Source: Flavobacteriales bacterium
Lineage (GTDB): Bacteria; Bacteroidota; Bacteroidia; Flavobacteriales; Flavobacteriaceae
Direction: 5' to 3'
Assembly: GCA_015494775.1 (NCBI GenBank)
Contig: WGAP01000065.1
Span: forward strand, 1 to 9,104
DNA length: 9,104 nucleotides
A program made the translations under genes and the position numbers. Below are positions 5,367 to 9,104 of the stretch, piece by piece (position 1 is the first letter of the stretch; every line of letters starts with the position of its first letter). Below the pieces are notes generated by a model. The model searched no databases, was not told where the DNA came from, and saw nothing but the letters and a program-made list of their open reading frames with translations.

Positions 5367-6191
5367 TTCAATGCCAATCCAACCGTTTTTTTCCAACCGG
5401 CGGCCTTCTTTCCACGTTTGATTCGGCAAGCGGCCGCAAATAACAGGCAAGTCCGCTGTAAAAAAACCGCTGAGCATCAAACGCCCGCCGGGTTTGACTT
5501 TTCGCATATAGGCGTCCAAATCCCTGAGGATGATATTGCGGTTGATGTTGGCCGCAAAAACATCCGCCTCGGGTAAATCTTCCAGGACTTCGGCACCGCC
5601 CAACAGGGCCTCGATTTTCCGGCATTGATTGCGTTCGAAGTTTTCGCGCATATTTTCGTAGGCCCAAACATCGTTGTCGATGGCAAAAATACGGCTTGCA
5701 CAGGTTTTTTCGGCCAGAACGGCCAACACGCCGGTTCCGCTGCCCATATCGATCAAGGTTTTGCCACTCAGGTCGGTGTCGGCCAGGAGGCGGAGCATCA
5801 GTTCGGTGGTTTCGTGGTGGCCGGTGCCGAAACTCATTTTGGGCGTTATCAAAATTTCGAGCATTCCCTCGGGCGCCGGCGGATGAAAATCGGCACGTAT
5901 GTGGATGCGGTCGTCGATGGTTACGGCCGGATATTGTTTTTCCCATTCGGCATTCCAATTGCGTTGTTCCAGGGATTTGACCGTGTAGGGCAAATCAAAA
6001 CCCGCTTGCGCCCAAAGCCGCGCCATCGTTTGCTCGTCGAATCTCGAAGCGGGAATGTAGCCCACCAAGGCATCGTTTTCTTCCACAAATCCTTCGAAAC
6101 CCGATTGGGAGGCAAAATACATCAGCACTTCCCGCTGCGACGGGTCAAAGGTTTTGATGCGAATTTCGTAATATGCTTCTTGTTGCGTCAT
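5340..6191 (-). CDS. prmA: Ribosomal protein L11 methyltransferase PrmA
   Basis: PrmA trimethylates amino groups of ribosomal protein L11 using S-adenosylmethionine. The 283-residue length is close to the family norm. The N-terminal substrate-recognition domain (about 1-75: YYEIRIKT, SQSGFEGFVEENDALVGYIP) is followed by a linker with RNWNAEWEKQY (77-87), the PrmA hallmark FGTGHHETTELMLRLL (121-136), the SAM-binding motif DMGSGTGVLA (148-157), the acidic loop AIDNDVWAYENM (170-181) and motif IV as NINRNII (215-221), the Bacteroidetes form of the usual NPxx-like motif. The ATG at 6189-6191 is required to keep the first beta strand, so the 47-base overlap with the upstream membrane protein gene (6145-6191) is probably real. 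The frame is intact. Confidence 0.94.
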   Translation of the reverse strand: MTQQEAYYEIRIKTFDPSQREVLMYFASQSGFEGFVEENDALVGYIPASRFDEQTMARLWAQAGFDLPYTVKSLEQRNWNAEWEKQYPAVTIDDRIHIRADFHPPAPEGMLEILITPKMSFGTGHHETTELMLRLLADTDLSGKTLIDMGSGTGVLAVLAEKTCASRIFAIDNDVWAYENMRENFERNQCRKIEALLGGAEVLEDLPEADVFAANINRNIILRDLDAYMRKVKPGGRLMLSGFFTADLPVICGRLPNQTWKEGRRLEKNGWIGIEFVRLGKKI

Positions 6192-7371
6192 AAACGATTA
6201 AACTGATTCCGGTAAACATCAGGGCCGTGGCCCAAAAAATCCAGGCGGGCATAGCTTGCGGAATGGTGATTTTCCACCAAATCAAAAATCCGCGGGCAAA
6301 AATCAAAACATCCATCCACACAAATCCGGCAAAAAATATGCGGAAAAACAAGGGACGCAGCCGTGCAATATTTTGCAAACCGGCCCACCAAAGCAAAAAT
6401 ACCGAATAAATGCCCAAAAATACCCAGTGCAAATATCCGATGAGCAAATCCCTGATACGGTAGGCCAATTCCGCAAAATAAGGACACGAAGCGGTAAACT
6501 GAAAAATCACTTTCAGCGCCAAGCCGAAAAGGATGATATGGAACAATTGTTTTTGGAAACTATTAAAATGCAAGGTTTTAAGCCCGCCGTATAATTTACG
6601 GAACAAAAGCCACAAACCGCTCGCTTCGCAAAAAACACTGAGCATGGCCAAAAAATTGACCCAAAGCGGCGGTTTGGTCCACAAGGTGTTGGTCAAATAA
6701 CCTATCAAAACGCCGCAAAGCAACAACCGGTTTATCCGAAGGATAAATTTGCCGGTAAACCGCATCCCTTTTGCCTCAAATAAATAAGCCACAAGCGCCA
6801 AAAGGGACAGGAAAAACCAACCGTTGTATTGGAAGTGCAAGTAAAAATAAATGTCCAGGTTATACCAAATGCTTTTTTTGCCGAGCATTACCATTACCGG
6901 GCCCAGTGTCCAAGGAGCAATTCCGGAAAGCAACATCATCCACACGGCGCTACGGCCCAAACGGAACGTAAGCGGAAAACGCCGGCGCGTTTCCCTCGGA
7001 ATTTTTCCGAACCAAAAGGCCCAAACATAGGTTCCCAGCAGAAACAAGGAAAGGAAAGCAATCGAAAACCCCTTGTATCCTTGTAGCGGAAAGCTGATAA
7101 GCATACCGGCCACCATGGCTTGCGAAAAGACAAAAAGACGGCGGAACGATTTCCGGCCCAAACGCTCGGGCATCAAGGCATAGGTGAGCAACAACATAAA
7201 ACCCGCATGCAGCCATCCCAAAAAGGCCGCATGCGAGTGGGCGTGTAACCAATATTCGTAGCGAAAACCGTCAATGGGCCAGGCCAAATGCCCGCGGACG
7301 AGCAATCCGTAGGTGGCGATGACCCACCAAAATATCAATGCCACAAGCCAATATCCGCGTATGTGTTTCAT
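6145..7371 (-). CDS. 12-helix membrane protein with NnrS/heme-copper-oxidase-like histidine motifs
   Basis: A 408-residue integral membrane protein with about 12 predicted helices (near 7-25, 48-67, 81-99, 101-121, 141-163, 174-199, 209-228, 236-258, 275-293, 310-332, 342-362, 374-394). Three histidine motifs stand out: HAHSHAAFLGW (43-53) by helix 2, YLHFQYNGWF (178-187) at helix 6 and GYLHWVFLG (312-320) at helix 10. The H-x-H..GW pattern and 12-helix layout recall cytochrome oxidase subunit I and NnrS, where such histidines bind heme or copper; homology is my inference from motif and topology, and the function is unknown. It is translationally coupled to the DUF1573 lipoprotein gene (TGATG at 7371-7373) and overlaps prmA by 47 bases. 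The ATG at 7371 is chosen over an in-frame TTG one codon earlier. Confidence 0.8.
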   Translation of the reverse strand: MKHIRGYWLVALIFWWVIATYGLLVRGHLAWPIDGFRYEYWLHAHSHAAFLGWLHAGFMLLLTYALMPERLGRKSFRRLFVFSQAMVAGMLISFPLQGYKGFSIAFLSLFLLGTYVWAFWFGKIPRETRRRFPLTFRLGRSAVWMMLLSGIAPWTLGPVMVMLGKKSIWYNLDIYFYLHFQYNGWFFLSLLALVAYLFEAKGMRFTGKFILRINRLLLCGVLIGYLTNTLWTKPPLWVNFLAMLSVFCEASGLWLLFRKLYGGLKTLHFNSFQKQLFHIILFGLALKVIFQFTASCPYFAELAYRIRDLLIGYLHWVFLGIYSVFLLWWAGLQNIARLRPLFFRIFFAGFVWMDVLIFARGFLIWWKITIPQAMPAWIFWATALMFTGISLIVYDATRSILRNSHQNL

Positions 7372-7910
7372 CAAATACGTTCGCCTTTGGCGCCGGGTTT
7401 TTCTTTGGGGTGCAATGGAGGCAGAAGTTTGGCTTTGGAAGGAAGTTTTCGCACCGGTGTTTCCTTGCCGTCTTTGGGTTTGATTTGGGCTTTGATGCGG
7501 ATGGTGTGGGTCAAGCTTTTTTCGTTGCTGTGAATGGTGATGGTTTTGACCTGGCGCCCGCGTTTATGATTGGTGTTGAACACCACTTTGATAATGCCGC
7601 TGTCGCCGGGTTTAATGGGATTTTTGGGCCACTGGGGAACGGTGCATCCGCAGGATGAGCGCACCTTGGAAATAATCAATGTGGCATTACCGGTATTTTT
7701 GAAATGAAACACGGTATCGAGGATTTCGCCTTCGTTATGGTTGCCGAAGTCGATTTCTTCGGTGTTGAAGGTCATCACCGGAAATTTGGTTTGCTGGTTG
7801 AGTTCTTGTTGGGCCTTTTGGAGGTTATCCTTGTTGATTTTTTTCGAAGGGTCGTTTTGGCAAGCCGTCCAAAGGGCGGTTATCAGCAGTAAGAGAACGA
7901 TTTTTTTCAT
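7371..7910 (-). CDS. DUF1573 lipoprotein
   Basis: A 179-residue predicted lipoprotein: the signal MKKIVLLLLITALWTAC ends in a lipobox with C17 as the acylated cysteine. A charged, Q/N/K-rich spacer (18-42) leads to a DUF1573 domain (about 44-144), an Ig-like beta sandwich shown by FNTEEIDFGNHNEGE, TVFHFKNTGNATLIISKVRSSCGCTVP (hallmark SCGC at 86-89) and PGDSGIIKVVFNT. DUF1573 proteins are widespread in Bacteroidetes envelopes; their role is not settled. The last 35 residues are basic and proline-rich (TPVRKLPSKAKLLPPLHPKE) and look disordered. The two cysteines of SCGC could form a redox or metal site, of interest given the coupled membrane protein. The start overlaps the nusB stop as ATGA, and the stop overlaps the next start as TGATG. 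Confidence 0.88.
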   Translation of the reverse strand: MKKIVLLLLITALWTACQNDPSKKINKDNLQKAQQELNQQTKFPVMTFNTEEIDFGNHNEGEILDTVFHFKNTGNATLIISKVRSSCGCTVPQWPKNPIKPGDSGIIKVVFNTNHKRGRQVKTITIHSNEKSLTHTIRIKAQIKPKDGKETPVRKLPSKAKLLPPLHPKEKPGAKGERI

Positions 7911-8878
7911 ATCGATGATTTTTTGGGGTTATCCATAATTTTGTGAATACGGTTGCGGGCCAACAAATCCTTGTAGGCATTGTCGAGGATGCCGTTGATG
8001 AATTTATTGGATTTGGGCGTGGAAAATTCCTTGGCTATTTCCACATATTCGTTGATGCTGACCGTAGGCGGAATGCTGGGGAAATAGAGCATTTCGGCCA
8101 GCCCCATCATCAGCAGGATTTTGTCCACCTGCGAAAGCCGGTTAAAATCCCAATTTTTGACCTTGCCGGCAATAATATCGCTCAGCTCATCGCGGTTTTG
8201 AAAGGTGCGCAGCAGCAATTCGCGGCCGAATTCCCTGTCGTCGTCGCTTTTGAACAGCGGCATAATCTGTTTGTCGGCCGTGTCGCCGGGTTCGAAACTG
8301 TCCAGGGTTTTCATCACCATCGTATTGGCTATGGCGATGTCATCGGCCCAATTGATTTCCCTGTTTTCCAGGAATGCATGCAATTTCCTATCGGGTGCGA
8401 TGACGTTTTTGTAGGCGTCCAAAGCAAAAAGTTTATCGGCTTTGAAATCGGGTTCCGGAATGCGCAGGTATCGATTATATGCCTTGGATGTTTTTACCCG
8501 GTCCAACAAGTGGCGGATGAGTTCGGGCTCGTCGGCCCAGACGTGTTGGAGCCCGTAGCGGGCGGTTTCCTTTTCCAACTGCCGGTTTTGTTCCAGCAGG
8601 CGGCCGATGCGGTTATCGAGCAAGTGGGTATCGGGGTTAAGGTCTTCGGGGGTTTTGAGGTGTTTTTTCTTGCGGCGTTCGAGTAAGTCCGCTTCGCGGC
8701 GGCGTATTTCGGACGGCAAATTCAGCAGCAGCAAATAGAGTTTGTAGATATTTTCCAGGTTGGTAAATAAGCGTTTGACCGAAAGTTCGGGATCCGCCCC
8801 GCCGGTGGCTTCCTGTTCGGTGAGCAGGGCATAGAGTTCCTGCATAACTTTGGAGCGGATATTGCGCCTGTTCATCAT
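7907..8878 (-). CDS. nusB: Transcription antitermination factor NusB, long Bacteroidetes form
   Basis: NusB binds boxA RNA with NusE (S10) and supports antitermination during rRNA synthesis. The 323-residue protein is about twice the usual bacterial length (near 140). Its start MMNRRNIRSKVMQELYALL resembles the first NusB helix; a long, charged, helical middle (about 60-205) follows; the conserved NusB core is C-terminal, WDFNRLSQVDKILLMMGLAEML (243-264), IPPTVSINEYVEIAKEFS (269-286) and KFINGILDNAYKDL (292-305). This long layout is, to my knowledge, usual in Bacteroidetes. The ATG at 8878 (or 8875) is chosen because the family sequence starts there and the promoter at 8900-8930 lies inside any longer version (a start at 8965 is open). 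The stop overlaps the DUF1573 start as ATGA. Confidence 0.92.
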   Translation of the reverse strand: MMNRRNIRSKVMQELYALLTEQEATGGADPELSVKRLFTNLENIYKLYLLLLNLPSEIRRREADLLERRKKKHLKTPEDLNPDTHLLDNRIGRLLEQNRQLEKETARYGLQHVWADEPELIRHLLDRVKTSKAYNRYLRIPEPDFKADKLFALDAYKNVIAPDRKLHAFLENREINWADDIAIANTMVMKTLDSFEPGDTADKQIMPLFKSDDDREFGRELLLRTFQNRDELSDIIAGKVKNWDFNRLSQVDKILLMMGLAEMLYFPSIPPTVSINEYVEIAKEFSTPKSNKFINGILDNAYKDLLARNRIHKIMDNPKKSSI

Positions 8879-8899
8879 AGATCGCCTGAATTTGCGGGA

Positions 8900-8930
8900 C
8901 AAATTTACACTTTTTCCACCGGCTACCAAA
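8900..8930 (-). promoter_or_regulatory. Bacteroidetes-type promoter for nusB and the downstream run
   Basis: On the minus strand TTTG (8930-8927), a 19-base spacer and TAAATTTG (8907-8900) are an exact match to the Bacteroidetes -33/-7 consensus with optimal spacing. Transcription would start near 8893, giving a leader of about 15 bases before the ATG at 8878. It is the natural promoter of the seven-gene run and argues for the shorter nusB start. Confidence 0.75.
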
Positions 8931-9104
8931 GGGACGGGGCCTGGCTTTGGAATGGGCAGATTCAACCCCCAAATGCAACTTTTTGGTTTACAAACATAGT
9001 GAATAAATGATCTGGATTTTCATAGTCATATTTTTTTCTCGGTCGAGTGTTTAATTTACGATGAATTTGATTGAGGTTTCGCGTTGTTTGTTGATTGATT
9101 TCCA
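8931..9104. other. Gene-free right edge upstream of nusB
   Basis: No open frame with recognisable protein similarity, no RNA gene and no repeat array were found in these 174 bases. The sequence is AT-rich from about 8980 onwards, and the plus strand holds only a near match (TGAATTTG, 9064-9071 region) to the -7 promoter element. It is probably the upstream region of nusB and perhaps of a divergent gene beyond the window. Confidence 0.5.

Noticed and set aside
8879..8965. Longer NusB beginning at 8965
   Set aside because: The extra 29 residues have no family similarity and the region contains an exact promoter match at 8900-8930.

Overview
The window looks like chromosomal DNA from a member of the Bacteroidota. 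The evidence is protein character (a Bacteroidetes-style long NusB, a DUF1573 lipoprotein, a LysM/periplasmic-binding-fold protein, type II-C-like Cas1 and Cas2), the lack of clear Shine-Dalgarno sequences, and two promoters matching the Bacteroidetes -33 TTTG / -7 TAnnTTTG consensus. Every convincing gene lies on the minus strand, so transcription runs from right to left.

Right to middle (8930 to 2281): a tightly packed run of seven genes, in transcription order nusB, a DUF1573 lipoprotein, a 12-helix histidine-motif membrane protein, prmA, clpS, a secreted five-LysM protein with a C-terminal periplasmic-binding fold, and a phospholipase/carboxylesterase-family hydrolase. Junctions are very tight: ATGA at nusB/DUF1573, TGATG at DUF1573/membrane protein and again at LysM/hydrolase, and a 47-base overlap of the membrane protein gene with prmA. 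A promoter at 8900-8930 should start the run, and a second at 5335-5366, across the end of prmA, may separately drive clpS and the genes after it.

Middle (2280 to 1661): an AT-rich gap with short repeats and hairpins, then a small START-like-fold gene that ends in a strong intrinsic terminator.

Left (1599 to 348): an intact two-gene CRISPR adaptation module, cas1 then cas2, overlapping by 10 bases. It has no cas9 upstream and no CRISPR array in the window. The terminator isolates it from the housekeeping genes. The cas1 leader can fold into a long hairpin whose arm runs into the start codon, and Cas2 ends in QLELF, which matches the sliding-clamp-binding consensus QLxLF. Downstream of cas2, where an array often sits, is a very GC-rich block of nested palindromes (about 110-345), and at the left edge a separate imperfect hairpin.

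No previously undescribed system is proven here. The best candidates for follow-up are the stand-alone adaptation module with its clamp-like Cas2 tail and folded leader, the palindromic block beside it, and the histidine-motif membrane protein coupled to a DUF1573 lipoprotein.
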